Assembly (NCBI GenBank): GCA_946885735.1
Contig: CAMPGW010000005.1
Coordinates: 1-64,000 of the forward strand
Source of the DNA: an uncultured Gammaproteobacteria bacterium
GTDB lineage: Bacteria; Pseudomonadota; Gammaproteobacteria; Xanthomonadales; Xanthomonadaceae
Direction: 5' to 3'
DNA length: 64,000 nt
The notes beneath the pieces were generated by a model, which saw only the letters and a list, made by a program, of their open reading frames with translations, had not been told where the DNA came from and ran no database searches. Positions 9,391-16,995 of the stretch are shown piece after piece. Every line of letters begins with the position of its first letter. Position 1 is the first letter of the stretch. The translations under genes were made by a program, and so were the position numbers.

Positions 9391-11727
9391 TCAGGGCTCG
9401 ATCGCATCCGGGAGCGGGGCAACGGTCGTGTCGCGGACCGGCGCCACCCACAAGCGCAGCACGAACCAGGCCAGCGACGCGGCGCCGACGCTGAAGATGG
9501 TGTCGCCGGGCACCCGCGCCCAGACCAGCATCTCCACGATCGGCTGCTGCATGAACTCGGCCGAGCGCGCGTAGGCGTAACCGTGCTCGAGCGTGGCCAG
9601 CAGTTGCATCACGCCCAGCGGCAGCAGGGTGAACAGCGCCATCATCACCAGGCCGATGTTCAGGCCCCAGAACGCCAGCTTCAGCGGCCGCGTGTCCCAG
9701 CGCATCTGCCCGCGCAGCCCGCGCAGGCAGAACAGCATCAGCGCGACGCCCAACATTCCGTACACACCGAAGAGAGCGGTGTGGCCGTGCAGCGGAGTCA
9801 GGTTGAGGCCCTGCATGTAGTACAGCGAGACCGGCGGGTTGATCAGGAAGCCGAACAGGCCGGCGCCCACCAGGTTCCAGAACGAAACCGCGATGAAGAA
9901 CAGGATCGGCCAGCGATAGCGCGCCATCCACGGCGTCGCATGGCCGAGCTTGTAGGTGTGCCAGGCCTCGTAGCCGATGTAGGCTAGCGGGACCACTTCC
10001 AGCGCACTGAAGCTCGCGCCCAGCGCCACCACCGCCGTCGGCGTGCCGACGAAGTACAGGTGGTGCAGGGTGCCGAGCACGCCGCCGGCCATGAAGACGA
10101 TGGTGGCGAAGAGCAGCGCGCCGGCGGCCGTCGAGGCCTTGATCAGGCCCAGGCGGGTGAAGATCAGCGCCATCACCGCGGTGGCGAACACCTCGAAGAA
10201 GCCTTCGACCCACAGGTGCACCAGCCACCAGCGCCAGTACTCGACCTCGGCGATGTGGGTGTGCTCGCCCCACATCAGCGCGGCGCCGAAGAACAACCCG
10301 ATCGCCACGGTGGACAGGAACAGCAGCACCACGACCGGCTTGGAATGGTCGGACGGACCGGTGAGCACCGGCCACAGCGCACGGCCGACCAGGGTCAGCC
10401 ACAGCATCAAGCCGATGAACAGGAACACCTGCCAGAAGCGGCCCATGTCGGCGTATTCCCAGCCCTGGTGGCCGAACCAGAAGTTGCTCTCCAGGCCGAG
10501 CTTCTGCATCACCGCCAGCCACTGGCCGGCGAATGAGCCGACCACGATGACCAGCAGGCAGACGAACAGGAAGTTGACGCCGAGGCGCTGGTACTTCGGT
10601 TCATGCCCCGACAGCGCCGGGCCGATGTAGAGGCCGGTGGCCAGCCACGCGACCGCGATCCACAGCACTGCCAGCTGCGTGTGCCAGGTGCGCGAGAGCG
10701 AGTAGGGCAGGATCTCCGACAGCGCGAAGCCGTACGCATCCTGGCCCTCGACCTGGTAGTGCGCGGTGATCGCGCCCAGCAGGATCTGGGTCAGGAACAA
10801 GGCCAGCACCACCCAGAAGTACTTGGCGGTGGCGCGCATGGACGGGGTGATCCGCAGCATCGCCAGCGGGTCGCTGGCAGGCACCACGTGGCCTTCGTCC
10901 TTGCTGCTGGTGGCGGCGTGGTACCAGCCCAGCAAGCCGATGCCCGCGATGAGGAACAGCACGCTGAAGACCGACCAGCCGAACAGCGCCGGCGGCGGCG
11001 AGTTGCCGACCAGGGGCTCGTGCGGCCAGTTGTTGGTGTAGGTCACGCGCGCGTCGGCCGGAAGTCCGGCGGCGACGGCCTTGGCTTCGTCCTGCAGCGT
11101 ATCGGCATCGGGCAGGCGCTCGGTCGTGGCCGCCCAGGCGGTCCACCAGAAGAAGGCGGCGAGCGCGCGGCGGTGTTCCGGCGTGTCCACCGTGTCCTGC
11201 TTCATCGCGTAGTTTTCGCGCAGGACAGCGGTCGCTGGGTCGTTGCCGAACAGGCTCTCGTAATGCGCCGACACGTTCGACAGCGCCGCCACCCGATCAC
11301 GAGGGAGGGTGATGCTGCCGTCGTTGGGGTCGTAGGTGTTCTTGCGCATCATCTCCTGCAGTCGCGCCTGCAAGGCGGCCTGGCGTTCGGCGGGCAGCTC
11401 GCTCCAGCGGGCCTTGCCTTCGCGGCGGGCCCACAGGTCGAGCACCTGCACCGATTCGCGGTGCAGCCAGTCCGCGCTCCAGTCCGGCGCCACGTAGCCA
11501 CCGTGGCCCCAGATCGAGCCGAGCTGCATGCCGCCGATGGATTGCCAGACCTGGCGTCCGGTTTCGATGTCCTTGCGGGTGTAGACGGTGCTGCCGTCTT
11601 CGGCGAGGACGCGTTCGGGCATCGGCGGCGCGGCCCTGAAGATCTCGCCCCCGGCCCATAGCAGGACCGAGAAGGACGCGACCAGCAGGGCGGCGAGGCC
11701 CAGCCATAGCTTGCGGGTTGAACTCAT
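9391..11727 (-). CDS. norB: Quinol-dependent nitric oxide reductase (single-subunit qNor)
   Basis: Integral membrane enzyme that reduces 2 NO to N2O with electrons from quinol. At 778 residues it has the long qNor (NorZ) form: an N-terminal periplasmic cytochrome-c-like domain without a CxxCH haem motif, then about 12 helices of NorB type. Landmarks are VWQSIGGMQLGSIWGHGGY, YTNNWPHEP, WWLVHLWVEGFFEVFAT and GHTALFGVYGMLG, holding the haem and Fe-B His ligands. No norC is needed or seen. ATG at 11727 follows GGAG at 8 bp. An FNR-type box lies 61.5 bp upstream. Confidence 0.95.
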   Translation of the reverse strand: MSSTRKLWLGLAALLVASFSVLLWAGGEIFRAAPPMPERVLAEDGSTVYTRKDIETGRQVWQSIGGMQLGSIWGHGGYVAPDWSADWLHRESVQVLDLWARREGKARWSELPAERQAALQARLQEMMRKNTYDPNDGSITLPRDRVAALSNVSAHYESLFGNDPATAVLRENYAMKQDTVDTPEHRRALAAFFWWTAWAATTERLPDADTLQDEAKAVAAGLPADARVTYTNNWPHEPLVGNSPPPALFGWSVFSVLFLIAGIGLLGWYHAATSSKDEGHVVPASDPLAMLRITPSMRATAKYFWVVLALFLTQILLGAITAHYQVEGQDAYGFALSEILPYSLSRTWHTQLAVLWIAVAWLATGLYIGPALSGHEPKYQRLGVNFLFVCLLVIVVGSFAGQWLAVMQKLGLESNFWFGHQGWEYADMGRFWQVFLFIGLMLWLTLVGRALWPVLTGPSDHSKPVVVLLFLSTVAIGLFFGAALMWGEHTHIAEVEYWRWWLVHLWVEGFFEVFATAVMALIFTRLGLIKASTAAGALLFATIVFMAGGVLGTLHHLYFVGTPTAVVALGASFSALEVVPLAYIGYEAWHTYKLGHATPWMARYRWPILFFIAVSFWNLVGAGLFGFLINPPVSLYYMQGLNLTPLHGHTALFGVYGMLGVALMLFCLRGLRGQMRWDTRPLKLAFWGLNIGLVMMALFTLLPLGVMQLLATLEHGYAYARSAEFMQQPIVEMLVWARVPGDTIFSVGAASLAWFVLRLWVAPVRDTTVAPLPDAIEP

Positions 11728-11781
11728 GGCGCTTCTCCACGGGGGATGGCGGCATGGTGTCCCTGGCGACGGTTCGTCGCC

Positions 11782-11795
11782 CTGATCCAAATCAA
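11782..11795. promoter_or_regulatory. FNR/DNR-type box upstream of norB
   Basis: Read on the minus strand, TTGATTTGGATCAG matches the FNR/DNR consensus with one terminal mismatch. Its centre is 61.5 bp upstream of the norB start, in the gap between norB and the end of the fnr-like gene. Confidence 0.82.
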
Positions 11796-11816
11796 TTGGA
11801 GGCGAACAACCGCGGG

Positions 11817-12596
11817 CTACTGGCGCAGCACGGGCCCGGCGAGGGTTTCGAGGGCTTCGCGGCCGACCAGTTCGACGTCGCGCCGATCGACCTTGAGCAG
11901 CCCCTCGGTCTGGAAGCGGCGCAGCACCCGGCTGACGGTTTCCGGCGCCAGCCGCAGGTAGTTGGCGATGTCGGTGCGCGCCATCGTCAGCTGGAAGCGG
12001 CGGGCGGAAAAACCCCGTGCCGCCAGGCGTTGCGAGAACTGCACGAGGAAGGCTGCCATCCGCTGGTCCGCCGACCAGTCCCCGGCCAGTAGCGCGGCCC
12101 GGCCGATGTCACGGCTCAGGAGGCGGAACAGGTGCCGCTGCAAGCCCGGCAGGCGCGTGGCCAGCACCGCCATCTTCGGGAAGGAGAAGCGGCACAGCAT
12201 CACCGTGTCCAGGGCCACGGCGTTGCAGGGATAGTGCTCGCCGTCGATCGCGCTCAGGCCGATCACTTCGCCGGGCAGGTGGAAACCGAGCACGTGCTCG
12301 TGACCCTCGCGGTCCACCACGTAGGTCTTGACCGTACCCGCGCGCACCGCGGCGATCGCCTCGAAGGGGTCGCCCTCGCGGAACAGGTGTTCGCCCGCGT
12401 GCACAGGCCCGACGTGTTCCACCAGCACGTGCAGGTCGTTGAGCGCGGCCTTGTCCATGCCCTGCGAAAGGCAGGCGTCGGAAAATGCGCAGGTCGAGCA
12501 GAAATGCAGCGCGTCGCCGTCGTCGGCGATGATGCGTGCGTCGGCACGGGGAAAGGCCGGCTTGCTCACGCGAGGCGCACCGGGCGCGGTGGACAC
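11817..12596 (-). CDS. fnr: FNR/ANR-type oxygen-sensing transcriptional regulator
   Basis: CRP/FNR-family activator of 259 residues. Near the N-terminus HFCSTCAFSDAC supplies three closely spaced Cys and HYPCNAV the fourth, the ligand set for the oxygen-labile 4Fe-4S cluster of FNR/ANR. This separates it from cluster-less DNR/NNR regulators. A cyclic-nucleotide-binding-like beta barrel is followed by a winged HTH whose recognition helix APETVSRVLRRF keeps the E-SR residues that read TTGAT. The gene lies 4 bp after hemN and has no obvious promoter of its own, so the hemN box probably drives it. It likely controls all five boxes seen here. Confidence 0.93.
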   Translation of the reverse strand: MSTAPGAPRVSKPAFPRADARIIADDGDALHFCSTCAFSDACLSQGMDKAALNDLHVLVEHVGPVHAGEHLFREGDPFEAIAAVRAGTVKTYVVDREGHEHVLGFHLPGEVIGLSAIDGEHYPCNAVALDTVMLCRFSFPKMAVLATRLPGLQRHLFRLLSRDIGRAALLAGDWSADQRMAAFLVQFSQRLAARGFSARRFQLTMARTDIANYLRLAPETVSRVLRRFQTEGLLKVDRRDVELVGREALETLAGPVLRQ

Positions 12597-12600
12597 GCGC

Positions 12601-13998
12601 TCAGATGGCGCGCGAGAACCGGGTCACGGTGTCCACGTCCGGCGGCGGCAGGTAACGGTCGAAGCACATCGCAATATTACGCAACAGCAGCCGGCCCTGC
12701 GAGGTCACCCGGATCCGCTCGCGTTCCAGCCGGACCAGGCCGTCGGCCTCCAATGGCTTGAGCCGCTCCAGCGCATCGGCGAAGTAGCTGTCGAAAATGA
12801 TGCCGTAACGGCGCTCCAGCGCGGCCACCGGCACTTCGCCCTGGCACATCAGCTGCTGGATCAGGTCGGCGCGCAGCTGGTCGTCCTCGCTCAGGCGCAT
12901 GCCGCGGAACACCGGTAGATGCCCGTCGTCGATGGCCGCCTGCCAGCTGGGCAGGTCGCGCGGGTTCTGGCTGAAGCTGTCGCCGATGTGGCTGATTGCG
13001 CTGACGCCCAGGCCCACGAGGTCGCTGTCGGAATGGGTCGTGTAACCCATGAAGTTGCGATGCAGGCCGCCGCGCTCCTGGGCGCGCGCGAGTTCGTCGT
13101 CGGGCAGGGCGAAATGATCCATGCCGATGTACACGTAGCCGGCCGCGACCAGCGTGTCGATCGCCAGTTCCAGCAGGCCCAGCTTGGCCTCCGGCGTCGG
13201 CAGGTCGGCGGCCTCGATCTGGCGCTGCGCCTTGAACAGCGAGGGCAGGTGGGCGTAGCCGTACACCGCGATGCGGTCCGGCCGTGCGGCGACCACCGTC
13301 TGCAGCGTGCGCGAGAAACCCTCGACGGTCTGCCTGGGCAGCCCGTAGATCAGGTCCACGTTGACCGACTTGAAGCCGTTGGCGCGGCAGGCCTCGATGA
13401 TGGCGAGGGTTTCCTCCACGCTCTGGATGCGATTGACGGCACGCTGCACCTCCGGATCGAAGTCCTGGACGCCGAGGCTGGCGCGGTTGAAGCCGATGTC
13501 GGCGAGCTCGGCGATGTCTGCCGGCTTGACGAAGCGGGGATCGAGTTCGATCGAGATGTCGCGGCTATCGCTGTCGGAGAAGCGGAAGTGGCTGCGCAGG
13601 CAGTCCACGACTTCACGCAACTGCGCCGGGGTCAGGAAATTGGGCGTGCCGCCGCCGAAGTGCAGCTGGATGACCTCGCGGTCGCGGTCGAACAACTCGC
13701 TGTACAGCGCGATCTCGCGGTACAGGCGGGCCAGGTAGCCCTCGGAGCGGCTGGTGTCGCGGGTGATCACGCGGTTGCAGCCACAGTAGAAGCAGGGGCT
13801 CTGGCAGAACGGCACGTGCACGTAGAGCGACAGCCGGCGCGGGATCGGGTCGCCATTGCTGGCGCGGACCGCTTCGCGAAGCTGCGGCTCGCCGAAGCTG
13901 CTGGCGAACTGCGGCGCCGTCGGGTACGAGGTGTAGCGGGGCCCCGGCCGGTCGTAGCGGCGCAGGAGGTCGGGATCGATCGCGCGATGGGTGCTCAT
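12601..13998 (-). CDS. hemN: Oxygen-independent coproporphyrinogen III oxidase (dehydrogenase)
   Basis: Radical-SAM enzyme of 465 residues that decarboxylates coproporphyrinogen III to protoporphyrinogen IX without O2, supplying haem for the cbb3, NirK-cytochrome and Nor proteins. The Fe-S motif PFCQSPCFYCGCN gives CxxxCxxC plus the extra Cys usual in HemN. YTSYPTAPQF at the N-terminus, FGGGTPNFL and YGLPRQT are further family marks. A perfect FNR box lies 42.5 bp upstream of the ATG. The downstream fnr gene follows after 4 bp. Confidence 0.96.
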   Translation of the reverse strand: MSTHRAIDPDLLRRYDRPGPRYTSYPTAPQFASSFGEPQLREAVRASNGDPIPRRLSLYVHVPFCQSPCFYCGCNRVITRDTSRSEGYLARLYREIALYSELFDRDREVIQLHFGGGTPNFLTPAQLREVVDCLRSHFRFSDSDSRDISIELDPRFVKPADIAELADIGFNRASLGVQDFDPEVQRAVNRIQSVEETLAIIEACRANGFKSVNVDLIYGLPRQTVEGFSRTLQTVVAARPDRIAVYGYAHLPSLFKAQRQIEAADLPTPEAKLGLLELAIDTLVAAGYVYIGMDHFALPDDELARAQERGGLHRNFMGYTTHSDSDLVGLGVSAISHIGDSFSQNPRDLPSWQAAIDDGHLPVFRGMRLSEDDQLRADLIQQLMCQGEVPVAALERRYGIIFDSYFADALERLKPLEADGLVRLERERIRVTSQGRLLLRNIAMCFDRYLPPPDVDTVTRFSRAI

Positions 13999-14033
13999 GT
14001 GGCGGGACGTTAGCAGGCAGGGCGGGGGGCGCC

Positions 14034-14047
14034 TTGATCAGGATCAA
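14034..14047. promoter_or_regulatory. FNR/ANR box upstream of hemN-fnr
   Basis: TTGATCAGGATCAA is an exact match to TTGAT-N4-ATCAA, the best of the five boxes here. Its centre is 42.5 bp upstream of the hemN ATG, so it is close to the promoter core and would activate or overlap it. Because fnr follows hemN, the site probably mediates autoregulation. Confidence 0.88.
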
Positions 14048-14058
14048 AGGCTTGGCGA

Positions 14059-15486
14059 TCAGTCTCCGGAACCGCTGCCTGGCGCAAGGACGCGGCCGGG
14101 ATTGAGCAGCCCCTGCGGGTCCAGGGCGTGCTTGATCGCCCGCATCATCCCGAGCGCAACGGGCGACTTGCGCCTGGCCAACTCCTCGACCTTCAGCGCG
14201 CCGATGCCGTGTTCCGCGGAGAAGGATCCGCCGAGCGCCATCACCGCATCATGGACGTGGCGGTTGACGACCGCCTCGTGCTGGCGCAGGAAGTGTTCAG
14301 GGTCCGTGCCCTCCGGAGCCTGCAGGTTGAAGTGCAGGTTGCCGTCGCCCAGGTGCCCGAACACGACCTGGCGCGCGCCCGGCACCAGCGCGGGCAAGCT
14401 CGCGTCCATGCGCGCCAGGAAGCCGGGGATCGCCGACACCGGCAACGCGATGTCGTGCTTGATGTTGCGGCCCTCGAGCGCCTGCGCCAGCGGAATGCAA
14501 TCGCGCAGTCGCCAGGACGCGTCGGCCTGTGCCTGGCTCGTCGCGAGCGCCATGTCGTCCACCAGGCCCGCGGACACCGCGGCGGCGAACAGGCCTTCAA
14601 GCCGCGCCTGCCCGGTCTCGGCGTGCGCCAGGGACAATTCCAGCAATACCACCCAGTCGGTGTCGGGGAGGGGACGCGGGACGTCCGGGAAGTGGCGCGA
14701 CACCAGGGCGAGCGCATGGCAAGACATCAGCTCGAAGCCGGTGAGTTCGGCGTCGAAGCGGGCGCGGGCCAGGCGTAGCAGTCCGATCGCCTGCTCCACG
14801 CCGGGGCACGCGGCCAGCATCGTCAGGGTCGCTGCCGGCTTGGGGTAAAGCTTCATGGTGGCGGCGGTGATGATGCCGAGCGTTCCCTCGCTGCCAATGA
14901 ACAGGTCGCGCAAGTCGTAGCCGGTGTTGTCCTTGCGAAGGCCGGTCAAACCATCCCAGATATCGCCTCGGGCGGTGACGACTTCCAGCCCCAGGCACAG
15001 CTCGCGCGCATTGCCGTAGCGAAGCACCTGGGTGCCGCCGGCGTTGGTGGCAAGGTTGCCGCCGATCGTGCAACTGCCTTGGGATCCGAGGCTGAGCGGG
15101 AACAGCAATCCCTGGTCCGCAGCCGCTTGCCGGAGCGCCTGCAGGACGACCCCGGCCTCGACGGTGACGGTCAGGTTGTCGGCATCCAGGCCGCGAATCC
15201 GGCGCAGGCGTTCCAGGCTCAGCACCAGGGCGTTGCCGCTGCCATCGGGCACCGAGCCGCCGACCAGGCTGGTATTGCCGCCTTGCGCCACGATGGGAAC
15301 GCCAACCTTCGCGCAGGCCCGAACGACTGCGGCAACGTCCGCCGTGTTGCCGGGGCGCGCCACCGCAAGCGCGGCGCCACGGAACCGACCGCGCCAGTCA
15401 CGTTCGTAACGTTCGAGGTCGCCGCCGACCAGCACGTGCTCGTCGCCCAGCAAACGGCGCAGAAGGTCGAGGAAGGAGGAGTCCAT
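14059..15486 (-). CDS. FAD-binding oxidoreductase, GlcD / D-lactate dehydrogenase type
   Basis: A 475-residue flavoprotein with an N-terminal FAD_binding_4 (PCMH/VAO) domain and a C-terminal FAD-oxidase_C domain. Marks are PIVAQGGNTSLVGG, GSCTIGGNLATNAGG with VLRYGNARELC, IGSEGTLGIITAA and, near the end, the substrate-site GHLGDGNLHFN plus FSAEHGIG. Relatives oxidise D-lactate, glycolate or D-2-hydroxyglutarate; the substrate cannot be told from sequence. There is no CxxC ferredoxin extension. It is the last backbone gene before the island, whose left repeats start about 60 bp upstream of its ATG. Confidence 0.88.
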   Translation of the reverse strand: MDSSFLDLLRRLLGDEHVLVGGDLERYERDWRGRFRGAALAVARPGNTADVAAVVRACAKVGVPIVAQGGNTSLVGGSVPDGSGNALVLSLERLRRIRGLDADNLTVTVEAGVVLQALRQAAADQGLLFPLSLGSQGSCTIGGNLATNAGGTQVLRYGNARELCLGLEVVTARGDIWDGLTGLRKDNTGYDLRDLFIGSEGTLGIITAATMKLYPKPAATLTMLAACPGVEQAIGLLRLARARFDAELTGFELMSCHALALVSRHFPDVPRPLPDTDWVVLLELSLAHAETGQARLEGLFAAAVSAGLVDDMALATSQAQADASWRLRDCIPLAQALEGRNIKHDIALPVSAIPGFLARMDASLPALVPGARQVVFGHLGDGNLHFNLQAPEGTDPEHFLRQHEAVVNRHVHDAVMALGGSFSAEHGIGALKVEELARRKSPVALGMMRAIKHALDPQGLLNPGRVLAPGSGSGD

Positions 15487-15547
15487 GCGCCACGGTAGCG
15501 CAGCAGTCGTTGCAACGGCAGGCGTCGGAGTCAGCTTTTTTGAAGCC

Positions 15548-15559
15548 CGCGAACATCTG
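15548..15559 (+). repeat. Island-edge repeat CGCGAACATCTG, left copy A
   Basis: CGCGAACATCTG is identical to 53879-53890 at the other island edge, in the same orientation. It lies about 60 bp outside the first island gene. A short AGCGC-TTTGC-GCGCT hairpin with a T run follows at 15576-15594. Candidate transposase-binding site or recombination scar. Confidence 0.5.
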
Positions 15560-15631
15560 AAAAACTAATGAAATCAGCGCTTTGCGCGCTTTTTCGTCAG
15601 AGGATCGTGCTGGAGTGACGTCGAATCTGCA

Positions 15632-16432
15632 CTAATTGGTCGCGAACTTAGTCAATTTGCTTGGTTTGGTCACGAACATCTGCGACCGCATGGGGCGAGC
15701 TTCGATTCCGTCTTGAGCGCTCGCTCGGCGCGACCAGACCTCGACGATGGCTTCCTGGGCGAAGGCCAGCTCCGGGTCTGCTTCGACGCCGTGTTGCAAG
15801 GCGAGCCGGAAAGCCTGATCCAGGCTCCTGGCCGCAGCGAGCCCTCTCGGAGAGGGTAACTGTCGGTCCGTCGCGATGACCGCGGCGAGGACCTCTGGGC
15901 CTGCCTTGGCCTTGGCCATGGCCAAGTGAAGCAGTCCGGCGGCCAGGCCCGAAGCGAAGTCCGGGTTGCAGTGCCCCAGCGCCATGCAACCGAGGTACTC
16001 CCCGAAAAGCTCCGGCGAGAGCGATGCAATGCGCCGGCCGACGAACGGAACGTCGTCCTTGGCGACGGTGAGTGCCCGTACCAAGTCACCATCGCGGGCC
16101 TGCTTCATCCGATCGGCGACGTTCGGATGCGACTCGGCAATCAACGCCAATGTCTGCTCGCAGGGTACGTGGCTCTCGAGCCACTTCTTGCAGGTGCCGG
16201 TCGGCAACGACGCCTTGGACTTGGCCGGAGGAGGGACCAGTGCCGCTTTAGCGGTGCGCCGCTCGGCCTGCTGCTTGGCCCGCGCGGCCGGCGTAAATCG
16301 CAGTGCCCGCTCCAGCACGACGGTGCCGTAGACCCCACCCAAGGTCGCCGCGGCGGCCGCAAACATCAGGTGCCCGGCGACCAAACGGGCGTCGGCATCC
16401 GAAATCCGAGTTGGGACGCGGCGTCGAGGCAT
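15632..16432 (-). CDS. Hypothetical protein at the left island end
   Basis: I do not recognise this 266-residue protein. The N-terminus is basic (MPRRRVPTRISDADARL) with a small-residue hydrophobic patch at about residues 20-36; the rest is Ala-rich and helical, with three Cys (TCKKW, HVPCEQ, GHCNPDF with MALGCM nearby) that suggest no known metal site. I chose ATG at 16432; an in-frame upstream ATG at 16525 would run through the palindrome and the start of the divergent gene. It faces out of the element and its last codons overlap the end repeats. It shares a promoter region with the gene at 16506. Confidence 0.65.
   Translation of the reverse strand: MPRRRVPTRISDADARLVAGHLMFAAAAATLGGVYGTVVLERALRFTPAARAKQQAERRTAKAALVPPPAKSKASLPTGTCKKWLESHVPCEQTLALIAESHPNVADRMKQARDGDLVRALTVAKDDVPFVGRRIASLSPELFGEYLGCMALGHCNPDFASGLAAGLLHLAMAKAKAGPEVLAAVIATDRQLPSPRGLAAARSLDQAFRLALQHGVEADPELAFAQEAIVEVWSRRASAQDGIEARPMRSQMFVTKPSKLTKFATN
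15641..15684 (+). repeat. Island-edge repeats, left copies B and C
   Basis: Two related copies lie in tandem. The first (GGTCGCGAACTTAG, starting 15638) is degenerate; the second (GGTCACGAACATCTGCG, 15668-15684) shares CGAACATCTGCG with 53881-53892. They encode the C-terminal residues of the leftward gene 15632-16432. Clusters of short direct repeats at ends are typical of transposase-binding sites in Tn402/Tn7 relatives. Confidence 0.5.
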
Positions 16433-16456
16433 GGGCTCCCCGAACTTAACGATCGT

Positions 16457-16486
16457 GGTAAAGAACGTACCGGTACCAACTTTACC
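16457..16486. promoter_or_regulatory. 30-bp near-perfect palindrome, probable operator of the divergent promoter
   Basis: Outer arms GGTAAAG / CTTTACC enclose the 10-bp palindrome GTACCGGTAC, separated on each side by 3 unmatched bases (AAC and CAA). It lies between two divergent genes, 24 bp from one start and 20 bp from the other, so a dimeric regulator bound here could control both. The small AlpA-like protein next door is a candidate binder. Confidence 0.7.
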
Positions 16487-16505
16487 CTTCTCTCGCGAGC
16501 CGTGA

Positions 16506-16820
16506 ATGGCTAGCGTCTGGAGCATGGCCCCTTCCGCCCAAAAATCCGCGGTCGGTTTGGATAGCAGTATCCAAGCGCTGGAGGACCGCTTCGGGATGAT
16601 CGTGGCGGGGCGCGACTTGGTGCGCCTGCTCGGCTACCGCACCTCGGCGGCCTTTCGCCAGGCGGCACATCGGCAGTCGCTGGGCGTTCGAACGTTCTTT
16701 ATTCGTGGACGGCGCGGGCGCTGTGCTCGCACGTCCGACATCGCGCGCTGGGCTTTTGAGTACGGCGTGCCCCTGATGCAAGGAGCTGAGTTCAAGTCGA
16801 CCCCGGGTCGCCCCAAATAA
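16506..16820 (+). CDS. Small AlpA/MerR-HTH-like DNA-binding protein
   Basis: A protein of 104 residues (98 if ATG at 16524 is used; neither has a strong ribosome site). The core GRDLVRLLGYRTSAAFRQA, then FIRGRRGRCARTSDIARWAFE, has the layout of a short excisionase/AlpA-type winged helix: helix-turn-helix, basic wing, and a Trp-containing final helix. Such proteins regulate or direct recombination in mobile elements. It precedes tniA by 175 bp and diverges from 15632-16432 across the 30-bp palindrome. Function inferred only; it could be a regulator of tniABQ. Confidence 0.55.
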   Translation: MASVWSMAPSAQKSAVGLDSSIQALEDRFGMIVAGRDLVRLLGYRTSAAFRQAAHRQSLGVRTFFIRGRRGRCARTSDIARWAFEYGVPLMQGAEFKSTPGRPK

Positions 16821-16823
16821 AAA

Positions 16824-16858
16824 GGGCGGTCCGTCGGCTTGCGCCCGCCGGATCGCCC
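16824..16858. terminator. Hairpin after the AlpA-like gene
   Basis: Arms GGGCGGTCCGTCGG and CCGCCGGATCGCCC pair over 14 positions with one mismatch and one G-U. On the plus strand no T run follows; on the minus strand it is followed by CTTTTTATTT, so as an intrinsic terminator it is better for leftward transcription. It may insulate the AlpA-like gene from antisense reads starting in tniA. Confidence 0.5.
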
Positions 16859-16995
16859 ATGACGAAGACGCTTTGAGGAGCCCCCGTCGTCGTCATTGTC
16901 TGTGGCGAAATCTTCCACCGTCAAGCGTTCCGCTCGCCGGATAAGCCCGGGTGTCGCCTTGTCACGCCTTGTCACGCGTGAGCGAGGAGATGGCC

